Position numbers and translations under genes: made by a program. The notes beneath the pieces are model-generated. The model had not been told where the DNA came from, did not search any database, and worked only from the letters and a program-made list of their open reading frames with translations. A stretch of DNA of 64,000 nt from Bacillus sp. ISL-37 (lineage in GTDB: Bacteria > Bacillota > Bacilli > Bacillales > Cytobacillaceae), in NCBI RefSeq assembly GCF_018613315.1, contig NZ_JAGGQL010000005.1, forward strand, positions 1 to 64,000, in the 5' to 3' direction. Below are positions 43,234-52,309 of the stretch, in pieces (positions within the stretch are counted from its first letter, which is position 1; each line of letters opens with the position of its first letter).

Positions 43234-43552
43234 GACCGTCATTCGTAATTTTCTTTTTTCACGGGCACATGTTTGCCCTTCTTGTGACCGTCATTCGTAA
43301 TTTTTCTCTTTCACGGGCACATGTTTGCCCTTCTTGTGACCGTCACTCATGATTTTTATCTTTCACGGGCACGAGTTTGCCCTTCTTGTGACCGTCACTC
43401 GTGATTTTTATCTTTCACGGGCACATGTTTGCCCTTCTTGTGACCGTCATTCATGATTTTTATCTTTCACGGGCACATGTTTGCCCTTCTTGTGACCGTC
43501 ATTCGTAATTTTTCTCTTTCACGGGCACGAGTTTGCCCTCCTTATGACCAAA
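43234..43552. repeat. 52-bp direct-repeat array D (six units)
   Basis: GACCGTCA-like cores recur at 43234, 43286, 43338, 43390, 43442, 43494 and 43546 (last one reduced), exactly 52 bp apart. Each unit is GTGACCGTCAttcgta, a T/C-rich stretch, then CACGGGCA-catgtt-TGCCCTTCTT, which holds a GGGCA/TGCCC stem. Non-coding. It sits between the divergent yuxK-like gene and the gene at 43712. The remaining 43553-43711 holds the downstream gene's promoter region and nothing distinct. Confidence 0.97.
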
Positions 43553-43711
43553 TCCCACCCAGAATAGCTTCACGCAAATTTAAAAAGTGAGAACATTTTG
43601 TTTAGATACCGACTTACACTCTGTGGAAATTGGGTTACTGCCCATTTGTCCGGGGACATCTACCCTACTCTCCTTGCCTTGAATATAGTGTAGAAGCTAT
43701 TGGAGGTGACT

Positions 43712-44464
43712 ATGATGAATGGCTTGTATACACATGGTTCCTCGCCGCGGGATCAACTGCTGAATTGGGAAAAGCAGGCACTTGATAGATTCTTCGCTAA
43801 AATGGGTGATAAGGAAAAGCCTTTTCCGTGCATACCGGCAACGATTGGCTTTTCTACAAATCAGCTTCGATATGGATTTGTTGGCGATCCAAGAAAACTT
43901 TCTACAATAAAAGAACTTGCAGACCTTTTGACAAACTATAAAGAGGTGTCAAGGCAGATTGGCAATTACACATCATTGATTGTATTTTACGAGACACCAG
44001 AATCCATACAGGAAGAGACCGTAGAAAAATTCGAACAGTTATTCTGGAAACACTTAAATGGACTTAGTACCTCAGATACGTTCGATTGGCCAGAGGATAT
44101 TCCCACAGACCCGCATAATCCAATCTGGGAATTTTGTTTTAATGGTGAAAAATACTTTATGTATTGTGCAACTCCTGCACATAAAAACAGGAAAAGCCGT
44201 CATTTTGACGTGATGATGCTCGCGATCACGCCGAGATGGGTTCTTCAGGAATTTAATAAGGCACCAGGTTATGCCAGGAGAATTAAGGCTCAAGTGAGAG
44301 AGCGGCTTGCTAAATATGACACGATTGCAATCCATCCTGACCTAAACACATATGGAGCTGAGGATAATTTTGAATGGAGACAGTACTTTCTCCGTGATGA
44401 TGATACTTCTTTAACGAAATGCCCTTACCATAGGGTTCTTAAAATTTTAGGAATCGACAAATAA
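43712..44464 (+). CDS. YqcI/YcgG family protein
   Basis: 250 residues from ATG 43712; GGAGGTGACT is upstream, and the frame could extend to a TTG at 43700. The family blocks are KEKPFPCIPATIGFSTNQLR at about 30-49 with a conserved Cys, FYETPESIQEE, and PTDPHNPIWEFCFNGEKYF near 130-148. YqcI/YcgG proteins are widespread in Bacilli and are linked by name only; no biochemical role is known to me. Confidence 0.85.
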   Translation: MMNGLYTHGSSPRDQLLNWEKQALDRFFAKMGDKEKPFPCIPATIGFSTNQLRYGFVGDPRKLSTIKELADLLTNYKEVSRQIGNYTSLIVFYETPESIQEETVEKFEQLFWKHLNGLSTSDTFDWPEDIPTDPHNPIWEFCFNGEKYFMYCATPAHKNRKSRHFDVMMLAITPRWVLQEFNKAPGYARRIKAQVRERLAKYDTIAIHPDLNTYGAEDNFEWRQYFLRDDDTSLTKCPYHRVLKILGIDK

Positions 44465-44491
44465 AGCGCAGGATGCTGGCTCCTGCGCTTT
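44463..44491. terminator. bidirectional terminator
   Basis: AAAGCGCAGGA and TCCTGCGCTTT around tgctggc. It overlaps the ends of the two convergent genes. Confidence 0.85.
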
Positions 44492-45062
44492 ACTGTTGAT
44501 TTAACTGGTTAATAATTTCATTGGTGGTAATGATGGTTGCGAATTCCTTCTGCAGCATTGCCAGTTCGTGTTCCTGAATGGAATCAGCAGTATGGCGAAC
44601 ACCCTTATGGTCTGTGATTTCAAATGCAGCAATCGCGTCAGAAACCAGGAAGGTAGTGAAGCCAAGATTACCGCTCATTCTTGTCGTTGTGGAGACGCAA
44701 TGCTGTGTAGATAATCCGGTTATAATCAATGACTTCACTTGGTTTTGCTTTAAGTAGGATTCCAGCTCTGTTCCAATGAAACCGCTGTTCACATTTTTCG
44801 TAAAAATAATTTCCCCATCCATAGGCTGGATATTTTCCTTAAATTCAGTCCCTAATTTGTTTCGATGATGCAAAGGAGACGCCGGGTCGAGCGACAGATG
44901 CTTCGTGTAAATGACATGCCCCTTCCTGTTTCTCCATTCGGTTAAAAGCCGCGCCATATTTCCCTCAGCTTCAGGATTGTTCCTAGTACCCCAATATGGG
45001 TCGTCGAAGCCTTTTTGAACATCCAAAATAAGAAGCGCAGGCAGTTCAAGCAAATTCTTCAT
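44490..45062 (-). CDS. cysteine hydrolase, isochorismatase family
   Basis: 190 residues. Catalytic triad: Asp in LLILDVQKGF (about 11-20), Lys in IIFTKNVNSGF near 84-94, and Cys in GLSTQHCVSTTTRM near 116-129. It hydrolyses an amide or enol-ether bond of a small molecule, as nicotinamidases, carbamoylases and isochorismatases do. GGAGG is 6 nt before the second ATG of ATGATG, taken as the start. A distinct member is encoded at 57575-58108. Confidence 0.87.
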   Translation of the reverse strand: MKNLLELPALLILDVQKGFDDPYWGTRNNPEAEGNMARLLTEWRNRKGHVIYTKHLSLDPASPLHHRNKLGTEFKENIQPMDGEIIFTKNVNSGFIGTELESYLKQNQVKSLIITGLSTQHCVSTTTRMSGNLGFTTFLVSDAIAAFEITDHKGVRHTADSIQEHELAMLQKEFATIITTNEIINQLNQQ

Positions 45063-45211
45063 CATTTACCTCCTTACTTATCCCACATTCTTTGTCAGTT
45101 CAAGGTTTTTTACTCTCTCTATCATGGAAATTACTTCAAATCCCCTCACTAATCATGGTAAACTCTATGAAGATGTTTTTTACATAGCGAAACTTGATGA
45201 GGAGGATTTTT

Positions 45212-46630
45212 GTGAAACGGTATTCGCTGTTATTATTGTTATTCACTTCACTCGTCATCTCTGCTTGCAGCAATGATGAACCGGATGAAGAAGTTGTAGC
45301 CGAACAACCGGCTAAGGAAGTTGTCAAAAAGGAAGAAACAAAGCAGAGTAAATTTGAGCACTTGAAGAATATAAGTTTAGAGGTTACAGATGAAAGCCTG
45401 ATGGCATTGAAGCCTGGATCAATGATGGGTGATTTGAGCTATGAAAAGGATATAGAAGATATAGGTTTCAATACACCGGAATTGGACCCCGAGCTAAAAA
45501 ATATGCTACCGGCGAAACTCGAAGAACTTTCTAATCAGACGGATGATTTGGAAACCATAAAAAAAGGACTTGTTTCCCTGCTAGCCAGTCCGCATTATAA
45601 AGAAATTATCGAGAATGCCAGCGCCTATGAACCGCATTTCGAAGAGCCTTTCCTGCCAGACCCGACAAAAGCGGAGGACGGAGAGGAAACAAAACCTGCT
45701 GAAAAAGCGATCATTCTTCTTGACGCAAGCTCAAGCATGCTTCAACAGGCGGACGGCCGTGTCAAAATGGAAATCGCGAAAGATGCCGTTAAAAGTTTCG
45801 CGAAAACCATCGGCCAGTTCAGTGAAGTTTCACTTGTAGTCTACGGACACAAAGGCTCTGATTCAGATGCTGATAAGGGTGCTTCCTGCTCAGGAATCGA
45901 AGAGGTGTACCCAATGGGTAAATACGCCAAAGAAGAATTCCACGGAGCAGTCGATTCCTTTGAAAGCAAGGGCTGGACTCCACTTGCTGGCGCCATCCAA
46001 AAGGCCGGTGAGATGAGCAGCAGCTATGATGGCAATACAACGATTTACATTGTCAGCGATGGCGCCGAAACCTGTGACGGCGACCCTGTCCAGACCAGCA
46101 AGGATTTGATTGCAAAGAACACTGATAGTTCGGTAAACATCATCGGATTTGATGTAGATGGTGAAGCGGAGAATCAGTTAAAAGCTGTTGCTGAAGCTGG
46201 AAACGGAGAATACTTTAAGGCCGACAACCCTGAGGAATTAAAAAATACAATCCAATACGAGTGGCTCCCTTCCACCCTCGACCTGGCGTTTGCTTTTACG
46301 ATGGCACCAGATGGATGGGATATGGTAGCGGAATATAAAATAGCAGATAAATATCCGCTGGAATTATGGACCGTTGGAAGAAAAGAAGCACACCGAATCA
46401 TCGACGCAGCCGCCATCATGTCAGAGAATGACTGGATCACCGATGAACAATATTCGGAGCTAAGAGATTGGGGCTTTGAACGCAGCGAAGCCATGAAGGA
46501 ACTTCATTATGCCATTTCCAAAACCAATCGGGAAAAAGCAGATACCGAGAGCAAGGAAATCAGGCAAAGAGTCGACGACTGGGTGGAGAAGATGAAAGAA
46601 CTTAAAAAAGATCGTGGCGATACCTGGTAA
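45212..46630 (+). CDS. lipoprotein with von Willebrand A domain
   Basis: 472 residues from GTG 45212, 6 nt after GAGGAGG. The signal peptide ends in lipobox LVISAC, so the protein is lipid-anchored outside the membrane. The VWA domain, about 165-360, has a complete MIDAS site: ILLDASSSML, the Thr in GWTPLAGAI, and Asp in IVSDGAETCDGD. The C-terminal 100 residues are helical and charged (a stretch opening NREKADTESKEIRQRVDDW). A metal-dependent adhesion or assembly role is likely; similar to the YwmC/YwmD group but much longer. Confidence 0.85.
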   Translation: MKRYSLLLLLFTSLVISACSNDEPDEEVVAEQPAKEVVKKEETKQSKFEHLKNISLEVTDESLMALKPGSMMGDLSYEKDIEDIGFNTPELDPELKNMLPAKLEELSNQTDDLETIKKGLVSLLASPHYKEIIENASAYEPHFEEPFLPDPTKAEDGEETKPAEKAIILLDASSSMLQQADGRVKMEIAKDAVKSFAKTIGQFSEVSLVVYGHKGSDSDADKGASCSGIEEVYPMGKYAKEEFHGAVDSFESKGWTPLAGAIQKAGEMSSSYDGNTTIYIVSDGAETCDGDPVQTSKDLIAKNTDSSVNIIGFDVDGEAENQLKAVAEAGNGEYFKADNPEELKNTIQYEWLPSTLDLAFAFTMAPDGWDMVAEYKIADKYPLELWTVGRKEAHRIIDAAAIMSENDWITDEQYSELRDWGFERSEAMKELHYAISKTNREKADTESKEIRQRVDDWVEKMKELKKDRGDTW

Positions 46631-46657
46631 AAAAGATGGTCCCGCGGACCATCTTTT
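46631..46657. terminator. bidirectional terminator
   Basis: AAAAGATGGTCC-cgc-GGACCATCTTTT with flanking A and T runs between two convergent genes. Confidence 0.9.
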
Positions 46658-46951
46658 TTATTCAATCACCATGCCATACTGAGTCCTCATAAGTTTGATT
46701 TGCCTGTGTGGCAGCGCACGTTCATAAATTACTTTAGAGACCACAATTTTTTCCCCATCAAGCTGAACCCAGTATTCCCGTTCCTCGGTAAAATTCCCAA
46801 ATATATTCCTGGTTATTTTCTCTACCCCTTTTTCCTCAACAATCCCCTGTGCAGAATCCACATTAAATTGAGAATAGAGGTAATCCTCATACGCGAAAGA
46901 CAGAAGGCCAATGCAGCTTATCCAAATTATGAAATAGAGTATTTTATTCAC
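46658..46951 (-). CDS. hypothetical membrane-anchored protein
   Basis: 97 residues from GTG 46951, 6 nt after AGGTG (GTG at 46960 would give 100). N-terminal helix ILYFIIWISCIGLLSFAY at about 4-21, then a soluble domain with strands YWVQLDGEKIVVSKVIY. The family is not recognised. It is divergent from the DUF2785 gene, with about 100 bp between. Confidence 0.6.
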   Translation of the reverse strand: MNKILYFIIWISCIGLLSFAYEDYLYSQFNVDSAQGIVEEKGVEKITRNIFGNFTEEREYWVQLDGEKIVVSKVIYERALPHRQIKLMRTQYGMVIE

Positions 46952-47050
46952 CAAGATCACCTATATTTAGTGTGTGGTAAATCAGAATATATACTCTGAA
47001 TATTTGGCTGGTATGTAATATTTCAAAAGGTAAAATATGCTAAAATCAAT

Positions 47051-47923
47051 ATGATAACTCAAGCGAAGGATGAGTATGAACTGATGACTGATGATCAATT
47101 AAAGATAGTATTGAAAGAATTAGATTTTAAAAAACCTGAAACGATTAAAAGCAAGGATCTTGATCAGCTTATTATACAGATGGTTGAGCATATCGGCTCA
47201 ACTGACGCGGAATTAAGGGACAAACTGATTTATACTTCGTTTTATTATTTTACGAAAGATGGTTATTTGAATCATAAGCAAATGGAATATTTAATCGAGA
47301 CATGCCTTGACCAAAAGCATTTATTTTTAGGCATCGGTTCGACGAATGATGATTCTGTATTTACGAGGGCATTTTCAACACTAGTCCTAGCTCTTATTTT
47401 AGACAGGGATCGTGAAGAACAATTCCTTTCGGAAGAGACGGCCCTTAAAGCCATAGAGAGCAGCATCCTATACTTACAAAAAGAAGAAGATACGCGCGGG
47501 TACGTTGAGGAAAAAGGCTGGGCCCACTCCATAGCACATGGGGCAGACTTATTGGCTGAGACAGTTAAGCATCCGTTATTTGATCTAGCTTTAGCAAGCG
47601 AATGCCTTAATACGATCGGCAGGTGCATCTTGAAAGACACAGCCTATCTCGATGAAGAAGATGAGCGGCTAATTTATGCTGTAATAGCCCTATTAGAAAA
47701 AGGGATGGATGAAAATCTATTAAAAGAGTGGATAGCTAATCTATCAAAAATAGTAGCGGATATCAAAAACACAACTGGATATACACCCTACTTCTTTCGG
47801 AAAAACACGAACTTAAATCAGTTTATAAAGTCTCTTTATTTCCGCCTACTGTTTATGAACAACGGTATTCGAACGAGACAGGAGATTGAAGGGATCCTAA
47901 AATCTCAAATCATCGCTGACTAA
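47051..47923 (+). CDS. DUF2785 protein
   Basis: 290 residues, all alpha-helical by pattern. The DUF2785 hallmark EKGWAHSIAHGADLLAE lies near 153-169, followed by VKHPLF. The conserved His residues suggest a metal site or enzyme, but no function is established. The ribosome site before ATG 47051 is weak (AAAGG 13 nt away); an in-frame ATG at LMTDDQL is an alternative. Confidence 0.82.
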   Translation: MITQAKDEYELMTDDQLKIVLKELDFKKPETIKSKDLDQLIIQMVEHIGSTDAELRDKLIYTSFYYFTKDGYLNHKQMEYLIETCLDQKHLFLGIGSTNDDSVFTRAFSTLVLALILDRDREEQFLSEETALKAIESSILYLQKEEDTRGYVEEKGWAHSIAHGADLLAETVKHPLFDLALASECLNTIGRCILKDTAYLDEEDERLIYAVIALLEKGMDENLLKEWIANLSKIVADIKNTTGYTPYFFRKNTNLNQFIKSLYFRLLFMNNGIRTRQEIEGILKSQIIAD

Positions 47924-47959
47924 GATTTTTTTGGTGAGTCGTTAACTGTAACTACTAAA

Positions 47960-47985
47960 AAGAACGCAAACCTTTTTGCGTTCTT
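47960..47985. terminator. bidirectional terminator
   Basis: AAGAACGCAAA and TTTGCGTTCTT with a short loop between convergent genes. Confidence 0.85.
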
Positions 47986-47992
47986 CTCACCG

Positions 47993-48538
47993 TTATAACA
48001 TTTGATTGGCCAATGCAGTAGTGTCTTTCTTCGACTGCTCTTCAGAAATATTTGGATTGTAATAGCCAACACTATAATAGATTCCATCCTTTTCAAAAAC
48101 GAGAGTTCCTTTCATATAATCTCCTACCGTCCCATCAGCTAACTCAACTTTCTCCCCTGGACCTTCTGGATATTCAACTTTAAAATTATGGACAGTGATT
48201 AAGAAAATGATTTTATCCTCTTTGTTTTTGGAAAAACTCTCAAAATTGACTCGTAACTCTTTTCCGTCGTGCTTAAAATCTTCAATGGTCATTTTCAGCG
48301 GCATTGCCTTAAATGGAAAATCTTTGGGCGGGTAAACTTCAAATGGCAATGCATCTAAACCTACTTTTAGAGATGGTACATTATATAGAATGGGAATACT
48401 TTTCAATTGTTCCTCGGTGACATTCCCAGTTGGTTCAACTTTTTCAAGTTTACTAGTATCGAGCGCTCCATTTTGTTTTTGCTGACAGCCGAAAAGCAAT
48501 AGCACCAGGATAATAGGAATAAACGATAACTTTTTCAT
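47993..48538 (-). CDS. lipoprotein of unknown function
   Basis: 181 residues from ATG 48538 (GGGGGAG upstream). Signal peptide with lipobox LLLFGC. The mature part shows LDALPFEVYPPKDFPF and a C-terminal YYSVGYYNPNISEEQ region like the end of DUF4367-type lipoproteins. That suggests an extracytoplasmic beta-sandwich, but the family assignment is loose. Confidence 0.7.
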   Translation of the reverse strand: MKKLSFIPIILVLLLFGCQQKQNGALDTSKLEKVEPTGNVTEEQLKSIPILYNVPSLKVGLDALPFEVYPPKDFPFKAMPLKMTIEDFKHDGKELRVNFESFSKNKEDKIIFLITVHNFKVEYPEGPGEKVELADGTVGDYMKGTLVFEKDGIYYSVGYYNPNISEEQSKKDTTALANQML

Positions 48539-48608
48539 CTGCACTCCCCCTTACGTTTTAATACGGAGGAATCTCTGGAAGGTTTCAAAATTTATCCAAA
48601 TTTATAAA

Positions 48609-49562
48609 TTATCTTGTCACAACCCCATACTCCGCAGCCAGCTCTTCTCCTAAAAACTTTGCCAGCTGCAGCATGCCGAACTTACCTGCTTTCCCTTCAG
48701 CATCAGAATTATAATTTGTATTTGTATTGATATCGTAAGTGAAGATTTCACCTGACTCATTTTTGATGAATTCAATTCCAGCAACATTAATATTATTCGC
48801 TTCTAGTACTTTCTTATATTGATCAATGATTGGATCATTAAATCCTTCGATAACCTGGAATTTTGGCTTTTCTTCAACTTCTTCGCCAACAGGGCAGAAA
48901 AGATCCCCTATCTGGCAGGCATCAGCCGGGCACAATTCAAATCCTTCAGATGTATCGACTCTCACCGCATAAACAAACTCGCCGCCGACAAACTCGCATC
49001 TAGTTATATAGCTCTCCGGGGACTGGATATATTCCTGAATCAGCGTCACACCATCAACCGGTTCTTCAAAAGAAGGTCCATCAACATATGCCTGAAGTGC
49101 TTCAATCGATTGAAACAGCTGGACGCCAAGACCTTTTCCTGCTCGATTATGCTTCGTGATAAATGGCTTTCCTTCAAATTCCTTCGCAGCATCCAATAAC
49201 TGTTTTTTCCCGACAGTCGCAATTGTCCTCGGAGTCCTTACTCCATGCTTGGTCAGCTCAAGATATTGCTTAACCTTGCTTACCTCCAGTTCCAGCGCAC
49301 GAGAACCGTTGAATACTTTACGGCCATGGTTCTCTAACCATGATAGAACCTGCGCAGTATATTCTGGAGCGAAACGATGGCCTCTTGTGTGTGAAGAAGC
49401 GCTCATCCTGCTATAATAGATCCCTTCAGGAGGTTCTTTCGATAAATCTAGCAGCCCCTCGTCTAGATGCCATTCTTCATATGGAACTCCCAGCTCATCA
49501 AGCCGTTTTGTCAAATGGACCGTCCATTCGTTATTTTCATGGATGACATATACTTTGCTCAT
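48609..49562 (-). CDS. RimK-like ATP-grasp ligase
   Basis: 317 residues. The pre-ATP-grasp domain is about 1-100, and the ATP-grasp core about 105-310. The core has the Lys-containing FITKHNRAGKGLGVQLF (glycine loop, about 153-169), the ATP-adenine strand TLIQEYIQSPESYITR, and the metal motif IFTYDINTNTNYNSDAEG near 284-301 with its Asp and Asn. It ligates a carboxylate to an amine, as RimK and similar glutamate ligases do; substrate unknown. It lies 30 bp after the flavin monooxygenase gene, whose mRNA begins with an S-box riboswitch. Confidence 0.85.
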   Translation of the reverse strand: MSKVYVIHENNEWTVHLTKRLDELGVPYEEWHLDEGLLDLSKEPPEGIYYSRMSASSHTRGHRFAPEYTAQVLSWLENHGRKVFNGSRALELEVSKVKQYLELTKHGVRTPRTIATVGKKQLLDAAKEFEGKPFITKHNRAGKGLGVQLFQSIEALQAYVDGPSFEEPVDGVTLIQEYIQSPESYITRCEFVGGEFVYAVRVDTSEGFELCPADACQIGDLFCPVGEEVEEKPKFQVIEGFNDPIIDQYKKVLEANNINVAGIEFIKNESGEIFTYDINTNTNYNSDAEGKAGKFGMLQLAKFLGEELAAEYGVVTR

Positions 49563-49592
49563 TATTCCTTCATCTCCTTAATCAAATGTAAA

Positions 49593-50642
49593 TCAAACAA
49601 TCGCTTGCTTTCTTTTTGCCTCAACAAGCGGCATAACTTGCTTTGCGAAGCGTTCCATTTCCTCGAGCTGAGGAGAGAATTGCAGTAACAGCAAACCCAA
49701 TCCAGCTTCTTCATACTCTAAAATTCGCTCGGCAATTTGTTCTGGTGTACCTACTAAATTTGGCCGCAGTCCACGGTTTGATACCGAATAGTCCTGGAGC
49801 TGAACCTGCTGTTCAAGCTGAGATTTGCTCGTAAAATCTTTAAAGCCGGCATAGGCACTGGATTCTTTAACATCCGTGATACGTTCCAATTCGGCAAAAG
49901 CCTCTTCCTCTGTATCCCGGCAAATGACGTAAGCGGCCATTCCGAACTCTGACAGTTCAGGATTTGACGTAGCAGCCCTGCGCGCCTTCATATCTGTTAT
50001 TTTCTGTTCAATTTCTTCGACTGTTCCACCATGCATGACATAGGCATCGCATTTTTCAACAATGGTCTGTTTTCCTTTTGGACTTTCCCCGCCGGCATAT
50101 AGAATTGGATTTGGCCGCTGTACAGGTTTCGGAAACAACTTCGTATCCTTCAGCTGATAAAACTTTCCTCCATAAGAAAAGCTGTCTTCACTCCATAGTC
50201 CCTTAAGTACATCAATGAATTCAGTAGTACGATCATATCTCTCATCATGCTCGGTAAAAATCCCGCCGTACTGGCGTGCCTCTTCCTCCCACCATGCTGA
50301 AACCACATTGAGAGTAAATCGACCGTTGCTGATTTGGTCAATATTTGCAGCCATCTTTGCTGTAACTGCAGGATTATGGAAACCAGGTCTAACTGCAGCC
50401 ATAATTTCTATTTTTTCAGTCACAGAAGCCAGAGCCGCAGCCGTAGTCCATGCTTCAAGGGAATCGTGTTCAGGACCTTTGATATCATTAAGATATAACT
50501 CTGCTATCAAAGTGGTAGAGTAGCCCCATTGTTCTGCTGATTGAATCACCTGCTTCACATAATTAAAGGTAGGCGGCATATTTTCATCTTCTACATTCCT
50601 AAGCCATCCGCCAAAAATCGGCAGCCAAAATCCATATTTCAT
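49593..50642 (-). CDS. LLM-class flavin-dependent monooxygenase (SsuD/SfnG-like)
   Basis: 349 residues, TIM-barrel bacterial-luciferase family using FMNH2 and O2. The most telling segments are FWLPIFGGWLRNVEDEN at the N-terminus, MAAVRPGFHNPAVTAK near 92-107 and GRFTLNVVSAWWEEEARQYG near 118-137. These resemble alkanesulfonate and dimethylsulfone monooxygenases (SsuD, SfnG) that release sulfite or sulfinate. S-box control fits a sulfur-scavenging role feeding methionine synthesis. It forms an operon with the ATP-grasp gene. Confidence 0.88.
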   Translation of the reverse strand: MKYGFWLPIFGGWLRNVEDENMPPTFNYVKQVIQSAEQWGYSTTLIAELYLNDIKGPEHDSLEAWTTAAALASVTEKIEIMAAVRPGFHNPAVTAKMAANIDQISNGRFTLNVVSAWWEEEARQYGGIFTEHDERYDRTTEFIDVLKGLWSEDSFSYGGKFYQLKDTKLFPKPVQRPNPILYAGGESPKGKQTIVEKCDAYVMHGGTVEEIEQKITDMKARRAATSNPELSEFGMAAYVICRDTEEEAFAELERITDVKESSAYAGFKDFTSKSQLEQQVQLQDYSVSNRGLRPNLVGTPEQIAERILEYEEAGLGLLLLQFSPQLEEMERFAKQVMPLVEAKRKQAIV

Positions 50643-50740
50643 CCTAAACTCTCCTCTGGTTTTAATCTCGACTTTACCAACCCGATAAGTTAGTTTTACA
50701 AAAAAAACATTAGAGACTCATAAATAAGCCTCCTAAATAC

Positions 50741-50886
50741 AAAAAGCTCCCTTCTTTAAGAAGAGAGCCATAGAATACTCTCTTCTCATCTTTCAGACAA
50801 ATTTGTCCGCAGGAATTGGCACAGTATTCAATCAGAACCTGTTGCCGAGGTTTCGCAGGGCCTTTCCCTCCACCTCTCTTGATAAG
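50741..50886 (-). promoter_or_regulatory. SAM-I (S-box) riboswitch with terminator
   Basis: On the minus strand the aptamer runs from CTTATCAAGAGAGGTGGAGG (50887 down), through GGCCC, CGAAaCCTCGGCAACAGG and GTGCCAATTCCTGC, to AAGATGAG near 50785. All are hallmark S-box blocks. The terminator follows: GCTCTCTTCTT and AAGAAGGGAGC with TTTTT (50741-50768). An alternative pairing of AGAAGAGAG with CTCTCTTCT gives the antiterminator. High SAM should stop transcription into the monooxygenase/ATP-grasp operon, whose start lies 100 bp on. A frame spanning the element is not a gene. Confidence 0.95.
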
Positions 50887-50969
50887 AAGACATGTATTAA
50901 ATTTTAGTTTACTAAAGTGATAATATTCTAAATTCATACAAAAGTCAATTCGTTTATCGAAATATATTT

Positions 50970-52151
50970 TTAAATTCCTAACGGAAAGCCTGACAGAAAT
51001 TTATTTACCCTTTGTGATGCCTCAACCAGTCTTTCTGGAGGCTGAACCATAGCAATTCGGACATACCCTTCACCCTGCTTGCCAAAAGCATCACCCGGTA
51101 CGACGACAATCCCTTCCTCATCAATTAGCTTGAAGGCAAAATCACGGGATTTCCAACCTTCAGGAATCTTCGCCCACACAAACATCGTTGCCGGAGAATT
51201 GGCCACTTGCCATCCGCTGTTTCGGAACCCAGATACCAAAGCATCTCGCCGTGCTTCATACTCCTTTAGCTGATCCTTCAGGAAAGAATAATCAGAAGTA
51301 AGTGCCGCAATCGCAGCTTTTTGGATTGGATAAAAGATGCCGTAATCAATATGTGATTTGAGAGAAGCAAGAATATTGATAACTTGGGAATTTCCAGCGA
51401 CGTAGCCAATTCGGCACCCTGCCATATTGAAAGTCTTTGAGAGTGAGTTGAACTCTACCCCGACTTCCTTTGCACCCGCTACTGATAAGAAACTGATTTG
51501 CGGATTTCCGTCATAAATCAGTTCTGAATAAGCAAAATCATGTACGACCAGGATGTTATGTATTTTGGCAAATTCAACAACTTCTTCAAAAAAGCTGCAA
51601 TCTGCCAGTGCAGTGACAGGATTTCCGGGATAGCTCAAGATCATCATTTTCGTCTTTTGTAAAACTTCAAGAGGAATCTCATTCAGCTGCGGCAGGAATT
51701 TATTCTCCTCCAGCAAAGGCATAGGATAAATCGAACCGCCCGCAATGGTTACGCTAGCTTCATAGATTGGGTAACCTGGATCTGGAACAAGTACATAATC
51801 TCCAGGATCAATGATCGCAGTAGCAAGATGCGCAAGCCCATCCTGGGAGCCCATTAGCTGCAGTACTTCAGTTCCAGCTTCAAGTTCTACCGAATAACGC
51901 TGCTGGTAAAAGTATTTTACCGCATCGTTAAATTCACTAATTCCCTTGAGCGTGTATCCGTATTTCCCCGGATCCATCGAATATTTAGCAAGTTCCTCCA
52001 TAACAAAAGAAGGCGGTGAAAAATCCGGACTCCCTATACTCAGGTCAATCACATCTTTCCCGTTCATCAAGGCTGCCTGCTTACGGTCAACCACCTCCTG
52101 AAAAATACTTGATGTCATTTTTCTAATCTTTTCCGATCCGTAGAGATTCAT
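50970..52151 (-). CDS. class I/II PLP aminotransferase (LL-DAP aminotransferase-like)
   Basis: 393 residues from ATG 52151, 7 nt after AAGGGG. Fold-type I aminotransferase with DLSIGSPDFSPP near 37-48. The substrate/PLP residues lie in SYPGNPVTA and DFAYSELIYDG, and the Schiff-base Lys in FNSLSKTFNMAGCRIGY near 230-246. It belongs to the group annotated as LL-diaminopimelate or aspartate/methionine aminotransferases. It lies upstream of the S-box element on the same strand; a sulfur amino acid role is only a guess. Confidence 0.87.
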   Translation of the reverse strand: MNLYGSEKIRKMTSSIFQEVVDRKQAALMNGKDVIDLSIGSPDFSPPSFVMEELAKYSMDPGKYGYTLKGISEFNDAVKYFYQQRYSVELEAGTEVLQLMGSQDGLAHLATAIIDPGDYVLVPDPGYPIYEASVTIAGGSIYPMPLLEENKFLPQLNEIPLEVLQKTKMMILSYPGNPVTALADCSFFEEVVEFAKIHNILVVHDFAYSELIYDGNPQISFLSVAGAKEVGVEFNSLSKTFNMAGCRIGYVAGNSQVINILASLKSHIDYGIFYPIQKAAIAALTSDYSFLKDQLKEYEARRDALVSGFRNSGWQVANSPATMFVWAKIPEGWKSRDFAFKLIDEEGIVVVPGDAFGKQGEGYVRIAMVQPPERLVEASQRVNKFLSGFPLGI

Positions 52152-52275
52152 AGCCATTCCCCTTTACTGTTCATTAATTCATGATGTTTTCATGGAGCTT
52201 GATTCCTCTGAATTTTTAAAATATAAATTCGATTATAGCAGTTTCGCTTTATCAGTTCTAGAAAAAAATAAAAAT

Positions 52276-52291
52276 GAGCTGCAATGCAGCC
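52276..52291 (-). terminator. terminator of the yjiH-like gene
   Basis: GGCTGC-att-GCAGCT followed by CATTTTTATTTTT on the minus strand, 18 bp past the stop. Confidence 0.75.
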
Positions 52292-52309
52292 CACTAAATA
52301 TCTTCCGTA

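Noticed and set aside
50710-50937. 75-codon open frame on the minus strand
   Set aside because: It lies on the S-box riboswitch and its terminator and has no ribosome site.
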